Made by a program: the position numbers and the translations under genes
Source of the DNA: Owenia fusiformis
Taxonomy: Eukaryota; Annelida; Polychaeta; Sabellida; Oweniidae
NCBI GenBank assembly: GCA_903813345.2
Contig: CAIIXF020000084.1
Coordinates: forward strand, 1-33,000
Length of the DNA: 33,000 nt
Direction of reading: 5' to 3'
Notes under the pieces: model-generated
Told to the model about the DNA's origin: nothing
Databases searched by the model: none
Seen by the model: the letters and a program-made list of their open reading frames with translations, nothing else
Shown here: in pieces, positions 1 to 10,173 of the stretch
Numbering within the stretch: position 1 is the first letter of the stretch
Layout: each line of letters opens with the position of its first letter

Positions 1-1239
1 CTAAATAACAAATATCCTGCTGGCACCAGCGTTACGTACGACTGGTCCGAAAAATTGACATTTCCTCCAGATCACAAACTGCATCATAGATTTAAGACAA
101 ATTAGATATAAAATATATCACGAACGGGAACATCATTCATTAAATACATTCAAGAGCATACCCCAAAATATATACTTAAACGTCTCACAAAATTGCAAAA
201 GACTGGCATGTAACAGTGTGACGTACAACTGGTCGAAAAATTGACATTTTGTCAAGAGCACAAATTGCATAAGCGATTTAAGACGAATTGGATATTATAT
301 ATCCCCTTAACAGAGAAATCAATCGATTCATCCCTCCTTTGGCAAACGTAAAAACATATACCTAAACGTCTCACAATATATCAAACTAGTCGCTGCAACC
401 AGTGCGATGTACAGCTGGTCCGAAAATTGACATTCCGTACATAGCCCAAAGTAAATAAGACTTGTATGACGAATTAGATACTCAATATCTCATGAATAGA
501 ACGACCAATCAACAAGTCCTCGGTAGGGCAAATGTCAAAATGTATCCTGAAACATCTCACTAAATAACAAATATCATGCTGTCACCAGCGTTACGTACGA
601 CTGGTCCGAAAATTGACCTTTCATCCAGAGCACAAACTGCATCATACATTTAAGACGAACTAAATATAAAATATATCACGAACGGGAACATCATTCATTA
701 AATCCATTCAAGATCATACTCCAAAATATATACTTAAACGTCTCACAAAATTGCAAAGGACTGGCATGTACCAGTGTGACGTACGACTCTTCGGAAAATT
801 GGCATATCGTCAAGAACGCAAATTGCATAAGCGATTTGAGACGAATTGGATATCATATATCCCCCTAACGGAGAAGTCAACCGATACATCCCTCCTTTCG
901 CAAACGTAAAAATATATACATAAACGTCTCACAACATATCAAACTAGTCGCTGCTACTAGTGCGATGTACAGCTGGTCCGAAAATTGACATTCCGTACAT
1001 AGCCCAAAGTAAATCAGACTTGTATGACGAATTAGATACTCAATATCTCATGAATAGAACGACCAATCAACAAGTCCTCGGTAGAGCAAATGTCAAAATG
1101 TATCTTGAAACATCTCACTAAATAACAAATATCATGCTGTCACCACCGTTACGTACGACTGGTCCAAAAATTCACATTTCCTCCAGAGCACAAACTGCAT
1201 CATAGATTTAAGACGAATTAGATATAAAATATATCACGA
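1..1239 (+). repeat. Partial HOR: end of M1 gamma, then M2 and M3
   Basis: The window opens inside M1 gamma (1-123), followed by M2 (124-681) and M3 (682-1239), all in normal order. Private changes include G to A at 99 (a CpG), T to C at 935 and G to C at 1173. The array continues upstream of the window. Confidence 0.96.
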
Positions 1240-1467
1240 ATGGGAACATCATTCATTAAATCCATTCAAGAGCATACTTCAAAATATATACTTAAACGTC
1301 TCACAAAATTGCAAAGGACTGGCATGTACCAGTGTGACGTACGACTCTTCGGAAAATTGGCATTTCGTCAAGAACGCAAATTGCATAAGCGATTTGAGAC
1401 GAATTGGATATCATATATCCCCCTAACAGAGAAGTCAATCGATACATCCCTCCTTTCGCAAACATAA
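1240..1467 (+). other. Recurrent 75-codon open frame in M1; probably not a gene
   Basis: The frame starts at the ATG of the ATGGGAAC phase anchor, with an in-frame TAA 15 bases upstream, and runs through alpha to a TAA just past the alpha/beta border. It recurs intact in 19 of 21 M1 copies, starting at 1240, 2915, 4590, 5707, 6824, 8499, 10174, 13525, 14269, 15944, 17619, 20969, 22644, 24319, 25994, 27669, 29013, 30688 and 32363. The peptide is basic, with no signal peptide, membrane segment or motif that I recognise. Among intact copies I count 10 amino-acid changes and 3 silent ones, near the neutral ratio. The copies at 11850 and 19293 are broken. M2 has a stop and M3 lacks ATG. I read the frame as a chance ORF copied by array homogenisation; confidence here is in that reading. 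Confidence 0.8.
1281..1466 (+). repeat. 186 bp subunit, M1 alpha (reference)
   Basis: Begins at AAAATATATACTTAAACG and is exactly 186 bp. Fixed blocks: AAACGTCTCAC near the start, CCAG at subunit position 49, GTAC at 59, AAAATTGGCAT at 73, GACGAATT at 118. It is closely similar to M3 alpha; a T/A difference in GGCATTTCG versus GGCATATCG separates them. Most of the 75-codon open frame lies here. Confidence 0.93.
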
Positions 1468-1652
1468 AAATATATACATAAACGTCTCACAATATATCAA
1501 ACTAGTCGCTGCTACCAGTGCGATGTACAGCTGGTCCGAAAATTGACATTCCGTACATAGCCCAAAGTAAATCAGACTTGTATGACAAATACGATACTCA
1601 ATATATCATGAATAGAATGACCAATCAACAAGTCCTCGGTAGGAAAAATGTA
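1467..1652 (+). repeat. 186 bp subunit, M1 beta (reference)
   Basis: Begins at AAAATATATACATAAACG, 186 bp. It aligns to alpha without gaps: CCAG at 49, GTAC at 59, AAAATTGACAT at 73, GACAAATA at 118. Between these blocks it is clearly diverged from alpha and gamma. M1-specific marks are GACAAATACGATAC and GGTAGGAAAAATG. GATGTACAGCTGG contains two overlapping-range palindromes, TGTACA and CAGCTG. Confidence 0.93.
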
Positions 1653-1839
1653 AAAATGTATCCTGAAACATCTCACTAAATAACAAATATCCTGCTGGCA
1701 CCAGCGTTACGTACGACTGGTCCGAAAAATTGACATTTCCTCCAGATCACAAACTGCATCATAGATTTAAGACGAATTAGATATAAAATATATCACGAAC
1801 GGGAACATCATTCATTAAATACATTCAAGAGCATACCCC
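1653..1839 (+). repeat. 187 bp subunit, M1 gamma (reference)
   Basis: Begins at AAAATGTATCCTGAAACATC. It is 187 bp because of one extra A in the A-run at subunit position ~73. CCAG lies at 49 and GTAC at 59, within CGTTACGTACGAC. The AAAATTGACAT and GACGAATT blocks follow, one base later than in the other types. M1 marks are CCTGCTGGCACC and CTCCAGATCAC. It ends in the GGGAACATC block used here as the HOR phase anchor. Confidence 0.92.
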
Positions 1840-2025
1840 AAAATATATACTTAAACGTCTCACAAAATTGCAAAAGACTGGCATGTAACAGTGTGACGTA
1901 CAACTGGTCGAAAAATTGACATTTTGTCAAGAACACAAATTGCATAAGCGATTTAAGACGAATTGGATATTATATATCCCCTTAACAGAGAAATCAATCG
2001 ATTCATCCCTCCTTTGGCAAACGTA
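1840..2025 (+). repeat. 186 bp subunit, M2 alpha (reference)
   Basis: Same colinear blocks as M1 alpha, but the most diverged of the alpha copies: GTAACAGTGTG, GTACAACTGGTCG, ACATTTTGTCAAGAGC, TATTATATATCCCC and CTTTGGCAAACG. The TAA inside GTAACAG breaks the reading frame that is open in M1 and M3 alpha. Confidence 0.92.
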
Positions 2026-2211
2026 AAAACATATACCTAAACGTCTCACAATATATCAAACTAGTCGCTGCAACCAGTGCGATGTACAGCTGGTCCGAAA
2101 ATTGACATTCCGTACATAGCCCAAAGTAAATAAGACTTGTATGACGAATTAGATACTCAATATCTCATGAATAGAACGACCAATCAACAAGTCCTCGGTA
2201 GGGCAAATGTC
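2026..2211 (+). repeat. 186 bp subunit, M2 beta (reference)
   Basis: Begins AAAACATATACCTAAACG. M2 marks are GCTGCAACCAG, AAGTAAATAAGAC and GGTAGGGCAAATG. Blocks CCAG, GTAC and AAAATTGACAT sit at the same subunit positions as in M1 beta. Confidence 0.92.
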
Positions 2212-2397
2212 AAAATGTATCCTAAAACATCTCACTAAATAACAAACATCATGCTGTCACCAGCGTTACGTACGACTGGTCCGAAAATTGACCTTTCATC
2301 CAGAGCACAAACTGCATCATACATTTAAGACGAACTAAATATAAAATATATCACGAACGGGAACATCATTCATTAAATCCATTCAAGATCATACTCC
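2212..2397 (+). repeat. 186 bp subunit, M2 gamma (reference)
   Basis: Begins AAAATGTATCC. M2 marks are ATCATGCTGTCACCAGCG, GACCTTTCATCC, CATACATTTAAG and GAACTAAAT. Its last third is the stretch where M2/M3 hybrid junctions occur elsewhere in the array. Confidence 0.92.
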
Positions 2398-2583
2398 AAA
2401 ATATATACTTAAACGTCTCACAAAATTGCAAAGGACTGGCATGTACCAGTGTGACGTACGACTCTTCGGAAAATTGGCATATCGTCAAGAACGCAAATTG
2501 CATAAGCGATTTGAGACGAATTGGATATCATATATCCCCCTAACGGAGAAGTCAACCGATACATCCCTCCTTTCGCAAACGTA
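2398..2583 (+). repeat. 186 bp subunit, M3 alpha (reference)
   Basis: Almost the same as M1 alpha, with GGCATATCG, CTAACGGAGAAG and AACCGATAC as M3 marks. The frame corresponding to the M1 open frame is also free of stops here, but it starts with ACG rather than ATG. Confidence 0.92.
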
Positions 2584-2769
2584 AAAATATATACATAAAC
2601 GTCTCACAATATATCAAACTAGTCGCTGCTACTAGTGCGATGTACAGCTGGTCCGAAAATTGACATTCCGTACATAGCCCAAAGTAAATCAGACTTGTAT
2701 GACGAATTAGATACTCAATATCTCATGAATAGAACGACCAATCAACAAGTCCTCGGTAGAGCAAATGTC
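2584..2769 (+). repeat. 186 bp subunit, M3 beta (reference)
   Basis: Begins AAAATATATACATAAACG. M3 marks are GCTGCTACTAG, which also creates ACTAGT in CTACTAGTGCG, and GGTAGAGCAAATG. It shares GACGAATTAGATAC with M2 beta rather than M1 beta. Confidence 0.92.
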
Positions 2770-2955
2770 AAAATGTATCTTGAAACATCTCACTAAATAA
2801 CAAATATCATGCTGTCACCACCGTTACGTACGACTGGTCCAAAAATTGACATTTCCTCCAGAGCACAAACTGCATCATAGATTTAAGACGAATTAGATAT
2901 AAAATATATCACGAATGGGAACATCATTCATTAAATCCATTCAAGAGCATACTTC
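2770..2955 (+). repeat. 186 bp subunit, M3 gamma (reference)
   Basis: Begins AAAATGTATCTTG. M3 marks are TCACCACCG and GGTCCAAAAATTG. From CATAGATTTAAG onward it resembles M1 gamma. It ends by leading into the next M1, where the phase anchor reads ATGGGAAC. Confidence 0.92.
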
Positions 2956-4589
2956 AAAATATATACTTAAACGTCTCACAAAATTGCAAAGGACTGGCAT
3001 GTACCAGTGTGACGTACGACTCTTCGGAAAATTGGCATTTCGTCAAGAACGCAAATTGCATAAGGGATTTGAGACGAATTGGATATCATATATCCCCCTA
3101 ACAGAGAAGTCAATCGATACATCCCTCCTTTCGCAAACATGAAAATATATACATAAACGTCTCACAATATATCAAACTAGTCGCTGCTACCAGTGCGATG
3201 TACAGCTGGTCCGAAAATTGACATTCCGTACATAGCCCAAAGTAAATCAGACTTGTATGACAAAAACGATACTCAATATATCATGAATAGAATGACCAAT
3301 CAACAAGTCCTCGGTAGGAAAAATGTAAAAATGTATCCTGAAACATCTCACTAAATAACAAATATCCTGCTGGCACCAGCGTTACGTACGACTGGTCCGA
3401 AAAATTGACATTTCCTCCAGATCACAAACTGCATCATAGATTTAAGACGAATTAGATATAAAATATATCACGAACGGGAACATCATTCATTTAATACATT
3501 CAAGAGCATACCCCAAAATATATACTTAAACGTCTCACAAAATTGCAAAAGACTGGCATGTAACAGTGTGACGTACAACTGATCGAAAAATTGACATTTT
3601 GTCAAGAGCACAAATTGCATAAGCGATTTAAGACGAATTGGATATTATATATCCCCTTAACAGAGAAATCAATCGATTCATCCCTCCTTTGGCAAACGTA
3701 AAAACATATACCTAAACGTCTCACAATATATCAAACTAGTCGCTGCAACCAGTGCGATGTACAGCTGGTCCGAAAATTGACATTCCGTACATAGCCCAAA
3801 GTAAATAAGACTTGTATGACGAATTAGATACTCAATATCTCATGAATAGAACGACCAATCAACAAGTCCTCGGTAGGGCAAATGTCAAAATGTATCCTGA
3901 AACATCTCACTAAATAACAAATATCATGCTGTCACCAGCGTTACGTACGACTGGTCCGAAAATTGACCTTTCATCCAGAGCACAAACTGCATCATACATT
4001 TAAGACGAACTAAATATAAAATATATCACGAACGGGAACATCATTCATTAAATCCATTCAAGATCATACTCCAAAATATATACTTAAACGTCTCACAAAA
4101 TTGCAAAGGACTGGCATGTACCAGTGTGACGTACGACTCTTCGGAAAATTGGCATATCGTCAAGAACGCAAATTGCATAAGCGATTTGAGACGAATTGGA
4201 TATCATATATCCCCCTAACGGAGAAGTCAACCGATACATCCCTCCTTTCGCAAACGTAAAAATATATACATAAACGTCTCACAATATATCAAACTAGTCG
4301 CTGCTACTAGTGCGATGTACAGCTGGTCCGAAAATTGACATTCCGTACATAGCCCAAAGTAAATCAGACTTGTATGACGAATTAGATACTCAATATCTCA
4401 TGAATAGAACGACCAATCAACAAGTCCTCGGTAGAGCAAATGTCAAAATGTATCTTGAAACATCTCACTAAATAACAAATATCATGCTGTCACCACCGTT
4501 ACGTACGACTGGTCCAAAAATTGACATTTCCTCCAGAGCACAAACTGCATCATAGATTTAAGACGAATTAGATATAAAATATATCACGA
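2915..4589 (+). repeat. HOR unit 2, full trimer (1675 bp)
   Basis: M1 2915-3473, M2 3474-4031, M3 4032-4589. Private changes: C to G at 3065 (Arg to Gly in the open frame), A to G at 3141 (its stop becomes TGA), T to A at 3265, A to T at 3492, G to A at 3582. Confidence 0.96.
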
Positions 4590-5706
4590 ATGGGAACATC
4601 ATTCATTAAATCCATTCAAGAGCATACTTCAAAATATATACTTAAACGTCTCACAAAATTGCAAAGGACTGGAATGTACCAGTGTGACGTACGACTCTTC
4701 GGAAAATTGGCATTTCGTCAAGAACGCAAATTGCATAAGCGATTTGAGACGAATTGGATATCATATATCCCCCTAACAGAGAAGTCAATCGATACATCCC
4801 TCCTTTCGCAAACATAAAAATATATACATAAACGTCTCACAATATATCAAACTAGTCGCTGCTACCAGTGCGATGTACAGCTGGTCCGAAAATTGACATT
4901 CCGTACATAGCCCAAAGTAAATCAGACTTGTATGACAAATACGATACTCAATATATCATGAATAGAATGACCAATCAACAAGTCCTCGGTAGGAAAAATG
5001 TAAAAATGTATCCTGAAACATCTCACTAAATAACAAATATCCTGCTGGCACCAGCGTTACGTACGACTGGTCCGAAAAATTGACATTTCCTCCAGATCAC
5101 AAACTGCATCATAGATTTAAGACGAATTAGATATAAAATATATCACGAACGGGAACATCATTCATTAAATACATTCAAGAGCATACCCCAAAATATATAC
5201 TTAAACGTCTCACAAAATTGCAAAAGACTGGCATGTAACAGTGTGACGTACAACTGGTCGAAAAATTGACATTTTGTCAAGAGCACAAATTGCATAAGCG
5301 ATTTAAGACGAATTGGATATTATATATCCCCTTAACAGAGAAATCAATCGATTCATCCCTCCTTTGGCAAACGTAAAAACATATACCTAAACGTCTCACA
5401 ATATATCAAACTAGTCGCTGCAACCAGTGCGATGTACAGCTGGTCCGAAAATTGACATTCCGTACATAGCCCAAAGTAAATAAGACTTGTATGACGAATT
5501 AGATACTCAATATCTCATGAATAGAACGACCAATCAACAAGTCCTCGGTAGGGCAAATGTCAAAATGTATCCTGAAACATCTCACTAAATAACAAATATC
5601 ATGCTGTCACCAGCGTTACGTACGACTGGTCCGAAAATTGACCTTTCATCCAGAGCACAAACTGCATCATAGATTTAAGACGAATTAGATATAAAATATA
5701 TCACGA
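4590..5706 (+). repeat. HOR unit 3, shortened dimer (1117 bp)
   Basis: M1 4590-5148 is followed by a single 558 bp monomer 5149-5706 that is M2 for alpha, beta and the first half of gamma and M3 for the end of gamma. One monomer (558 bp) is missing relative to the normal HOR. The private change at 4673 (C to A) is silent in the open frame. Confidence 0.95.
5649..5671 (+). other. M2 gamma / M3 gamma recombination junction
   Basis: The last M2-specific base is A at 5648 (TTTCATCC, where M3 has TTTCCTCC). The first M3-type base is G at 5672 (CATAGATTT, where M2 has CATACATTT). The exchange therefore lies in 23 bases identical between M2 and M3, exactly one monomer out of step, as expected for unequal crossing over. 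Confidence 0.9.
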
Positions 5707-6823
5707 ATGGGAACATCATTCATTAAATCCATTCAAGAGCATACTTCAAAATATATACTTAAACGTCTCACAAAATTGCAAAGGACTGGCATGTACCAGT
5801 GTGACGTACGACTCTTCGGAAAATTGGCATTTCGTCAAGAACGCAAATTGCATAAGCGATTTGAGACGAATTGGATATCATATATCCCCCTAACAGAGAA
5901 GTCAATCGATACATCCCTCCTTTCGCAAACATAAAAATATATACATAAACGTCTCACAATATATCAAACTAGTCGCTGCTACCAGTGCGATGTACAGCTG
6001 GTCCGAAAATTGACATTCCGTACATAGCCCAAAGTAAATCAGACTTGTATGACAAATACGATACTCAATATATCATGAATAGAATGACCAATCAACAAGT
6101 CCTCGGTAGGAAAAATGTAAAAATGTATCCTGAAACATCTCACTAAATAACAAATATCCTGCTGGCACCAGCGTTACGTACGACTGGTCCGAAAAATTGA
6201 CATTTCCTCCAGATCACAAACTGCATCATAGATTTAAGACGAATTAGATATAAAATATATCACGAACGGGAACATCATTCATTAAATACATTCAAGAGCA
6301 TACCCCAAAATATATACTTAAACGTCTCACAAAATTGCAAAAGACTGGCATGTAACAGTGTGACGTACAACTGGTCGAAAAATTGACATTTTGTCAAGAG
6401 CACAAATTGCATAAGCGATTTAAGACGAATTGGATATTATATATCCCCTTAACAGAGAAATCAATCGATTCATCCCTCCTTTGGCAAACGTAAAAACATA
6501 TACCTAAACGTCTCACAATATATCAAACTAGTCGCTGCAACCAGTGCGATGTACAGCTGGTCCGAAAATTGACATTCCGTACATAGCCCAAAGTAAATAA
6601 GACGTGTATGACGAATTAGATACTCAATATCTCATGAATAGAACGACCAATCAACAAGTCCTCGGTAGGGCAAATGTCAAAATGTATCCTGAAACATCTC
6701 ACTAAATAACAAATATCATGCTGTCACCAGCGTTACGTACGACTGGTCCGAAAATTGACCTTTCATCCAGAGCACAAACTGCATCATAGATTTAAGACGA
6801 ATTAGATATAAAATATATCACGA
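5707..6823 (+). repeat. HOR unit 4, shortened dimer (1117 bp), same structure as unit 3
   Basis: M1 5707-6265 plus M2/M3 hybrid 6266-6823, with the same hybrid junction (between 6765 and 6789) as unit 3. Two adjacent dimers with the same junction imply that the shortened HOR was itself tandemly duplicated. Private change: T to G at 6604. Confidence 0.95.
6766..6788 (+). other. Second copy of the M2/M3 gamma junction
   Basis: It has the same switch as at 5649-5671: M2-type TTTCATCC before it and M3-type CATAGATTT after it, 1117 bp downstream of the first copy. Confidence 0.9.
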
Positions 6824-8498
6824 ATGGGAACATCATTCATTAAATCCATTCAAGAGCATACTTCAAAATATATACTTAAACGTCTCACAAAATTGCAAAG
6901 GACTGGCATGTACCAGTGTGACGTACGACTCTTCGGAAAATTGGCATATCGTCAAGAACGCAAATTGCATAAGCGATTTGAGACGAATTGGATATCATAT
7001 ATCCCCCTAACAGAGAAGTCAATCGATACATCCCTCCTTTCGCAAACATAAAAATATATACATAAACGTCTCACAATATATCAAACTAGTCGCTGCTACC
7101 AGTGCGATGTACAGCTGGTCCGAAAATTGACATTCCGTACATAGCCCAAAGTAAATCAGACTTGTATGACAAATACGATACTCAATATATCATGAATAGA
7201 ATGACCAATCAACAAGTCCTCGGTAGGAAAAATGTAAAAATGTATCCTGAAACATCTCACTAAATAACAAATATCCTGCTGGCACCAGCGTTACGTACGA
7301 CTGGTCCGAAAAATTGACATTTCCTCCAGATCACAAACTGCATCATAGATTTAAGACGAATTAGATATAAAATATATCACGAACGGGAACATCATTCATT
7401 AAATACATTCAAGAGCATACCCCAAAATATATACTTAAACGTCTCACAAAATTGCAAAAGACTGGCATGTAACAGTGTGACGTACAACTGGTCGAAAAAT
7501 TGACATTTTGTCAAGAGCACAAATTGCATAAGCGATTTAAGACGAATTGGATATTATATATCCCCTTAACAGAGAAATCAATCGATTCATCCCTCCTTTG
7601 GCAAACGTAAAAACATATACCTAAACGTCTCACAATATATCAAACTAGTCGCTGCAACCAGTGCGATGTACAGCTGGTCCGAAAATTGACATTCCGTACA
7701 TAGCCCAAAGTAAATAAGACTTGTATGACGAATTAGATACTCAATATCTCATGAATAGAACGACCAATCAACAAGTCCTCGGTAGGGCAAATGTCAAAAT
7801 GTATCCTGAAACATCTCACTAAATAACAAATATCATGCTGTCACCAGCGTTACGTACGACTGGTCCGAAAATTGACCTTTCATCCAGAGCACAAACTGCA
7901 TCATACATTTAAGACGAACTAAATATAAAATATATCACGAACGGGAACATCATTCATTAAATCCATTCAAGATCATACTCCAAAATATATACTTAAACGT
8001 CTCACAAAATTGCAAAGGACTGGCATGTACCAGTGTGACGTACGACTCTTCGGAAAATTGGCATATCGTCAAGAACGCAAATTGCATAAGCGATTTGAGA
8101 CGAATTGGATATCATATATCCCCCTAACGGAGAAGTCAACCGATACATCCCTCCTTTCGCAAACGTAAAAATATATACATAAACGTCTCACAATATATCA
8201 AACTAGTCGCTGCTACTAGTGCGATGTACAGCTGGTCCGAAAATTGACATTCCGTACATAGCCCAAAGTAAATCAGACTTGTATGACGAATTAGATACTC
8301 AATATCTCATGAATAGAACGACCAATCAACAAGTCCTCGGTAGAGCAAATGTCAAAATGTATCTTGAAACATCTCACTAAATAACAAATATCATGCTGTC
8401 ACCACCGTTACGTACGACTGGTCCAAAAATTGACATTTCCTCCAGAGCACAAACTGCATCATAGATTTAAGACGAATTAGATATAAAATATATCACGA
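6824..8498 (+). repeat. HOR unit 5, full trimer (1675 bp)
   Basis: M1 6824-7382, M2 7383-7940, M3 7941-8498. M1 reads GGCATATCG (A at 6948), the M3 state, and changes Phe to Tyr in the open frame. This is either a short conversion from M3 or a single mutation; one site cannot decide. Confidence 0.96.
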
Positions 8499-10173
8499 AT
8501 GGGAACATCATTCATTAAATCCATTCAAGAGCATACTTCAAAATATATACTTAAACGTCTCACAAAATTGCAAAGGACTGGCATGTACCAGTGTGACGTA
8601 CGACTCTTCGGAAAATTGGCATTTCGTCAAGAACGCAAATTGCATAAGCGATTTGAGACGAATTGGATATCATATATCCCCCTAACAGAGAAGTCAATCG
8701 ATACATCCCTCCTTTCGCAAACATAAAAATATATACATAAACGTCTCACAATATATCAAACTAGTCGCTGCTACCAGTGCGATGTACAGCTGGTCCGAAA
8801 ATTGACATTCCGTACATAGCCCAAAGTAAATCAGACTTGTATGACAAATACGATACTCAATATATCATGAATAGAATGACCAATCAACAAGTCCTCGGTA
8901 GGAAAAATGTAAAAATGTATCCTGAAACATCTCACTAAATAACAAATATCCTGCTGGCACCAGCGTTACGTACGACTGGTCCGAAAAATTGACATTTCCT
9001 CCAGATCACAAACTGCATCATAGATTTAAGACGAATTAGATATAAAATATATCACGAACGGGAACATCATTCATTAAATACATTCAAGAGCATACCCCAA
9101 AATATATACTTAAACGTCTCACAAAATTGCAAAAGACTGGCATGTAACAGTGTGACGTACAACTGGTCGAAAAATTGACATTTTGTCAAGAGCACAAATT
9201 GCATAAGCGATTTAAGACGAATTGGATATTATATATCCCCTTAACAGAGAAATCAATCGATTCATCCCTCCTTTGGCAAACGTAAAAACATATACCTAAA
9301 CGTCTCACAATATATCAAACTAGTCGCTGCAACCAGTGCGATGTACAGCTGGTCCGAAAATTGACATTCCGTACATAGCCCAAAGTAAATAAGACTTGTA
9401 TGACGAATTAGATACTCAATATCTCATGAATAGAACGACCAATCAACAAGTCCTCGGTAGGGCAAATGTCAAAATGTATCCTGAAACATCTCACTAAATA
9501 ACAAATATCATGCTGTCACCAGCGTTACGTACGACTGGTCCGAAAATTGACCTTTCATCCAGAGCACAAACTGCATCATACATTTAAGACGAACTAAATA
9601 TAAAATATATCACGAACGGGAACATCATTCATTAAATCCATTCAAGATCATACTCCAAAATATATACTTAAACGTCTCACAAAATTGCAAAGGACTGGCA
9701 TGTACCAGTGTGACGTACGACTCTTCGGAAAATTGGCATATCGTCAAGAACGCAAATTGAATAAGCGATTTGAGACGAATTGGATATCATATATCCCCCT
9801 AACGGAGAAGTCAACCGATACATCCCTCCTTTCGCAAACGTAAAAATATATACATAAACGTCTCACAATATATCAAACTAGTCGCTGCTACTAGTGCGAT
9901 GTACAGCTGGTCCGAAAATTGACATTCCGTACATAGCCCAAAGTAAATCAGACTTGTATGACGAATTAGATACTCAATATCTCATGAATAGAACGACCAA
10001 TCAACAAGTCCTCGGTAGAGCAAATGTCAAAATGTATCTTGAAACATCTCACTAAATAACAAATATCATGCTGTCACCACCGTTACGTACGACTGGTCCA
10101 AAAATTGACATTTCCTCCAGAGCACAAACTGCATCATAGATTTAAGACGAATTAGATATAAAATATATCACGA
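8499..10173 (+). repeat. HOR unit 6, full trimer (1675 bp)
   Basis: M1 8499-9057, M2 9058-9615, M3 9616-10173. The one private change I noticed is C to A at 9760 in M3 alpha. This is one of the most canonical copies. Confidence 0.96.

Larger units (their letters stand above)
1240..2914 (+). repeat. HOR unit 1, full trimer (1675 bp), reference copy
   Basis: M1 1240-1798 (559 bp), M2 1799-2356 (558), M3 2357-2914 (558). I use this copy as the reference for subunit boundaries. M1 carries an extra A in gamma (CCGAAAAATTGAC against CCGAAAATTGAC in M2), which explains 559 rather than 558. Private changes are G to A at 1933 and 2224, and T to C at 2247. The last is shared with HOR unit 20 at 31695, about 29 kb away. 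Confidence 0.97.

Noticed and set aside
1221-1240. TATA-like AGATATAAAATATATCAC just upstream of the M1 ATG as a promoter
   Set aside because: It is part of the AT-rich end of gamma, present in M1, M2 and M3 alike, and lies ~15 bases before the ATG, too close for a normal TATA box.
1240-1467. A multicopy protein-coding gene family with 19 members
   Set aside because: The substitution pattern is close to neutral, there are broken copies, the frame lies inside satellite subunits that match non-coding subunits, and no recognisable protein domain is present.
1530-1545. CTGGTCCGAAAATTGAC as a Pol III B box or tRNA-like element
   Set aside because: It matches GGTTCRANYCC only in the first part, no A box stands at the right distance, and no cloverleaf can be formed.
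1780-1806. CENP-B box-like sequence around CACGAACGGGAAC
   Set aside because: Only the CGGGA half resembles the 17 bp box. The essential TTCG half is missing, and M1 has TGGGA at this position.
4590-6823. Dimer HORs as an assembly collapse
   Set aside because: Not excluded, but the hybrid gamma has a clean junction found twice here and again at 13467-13489 in a different context, which is more readily explained by a real variant.
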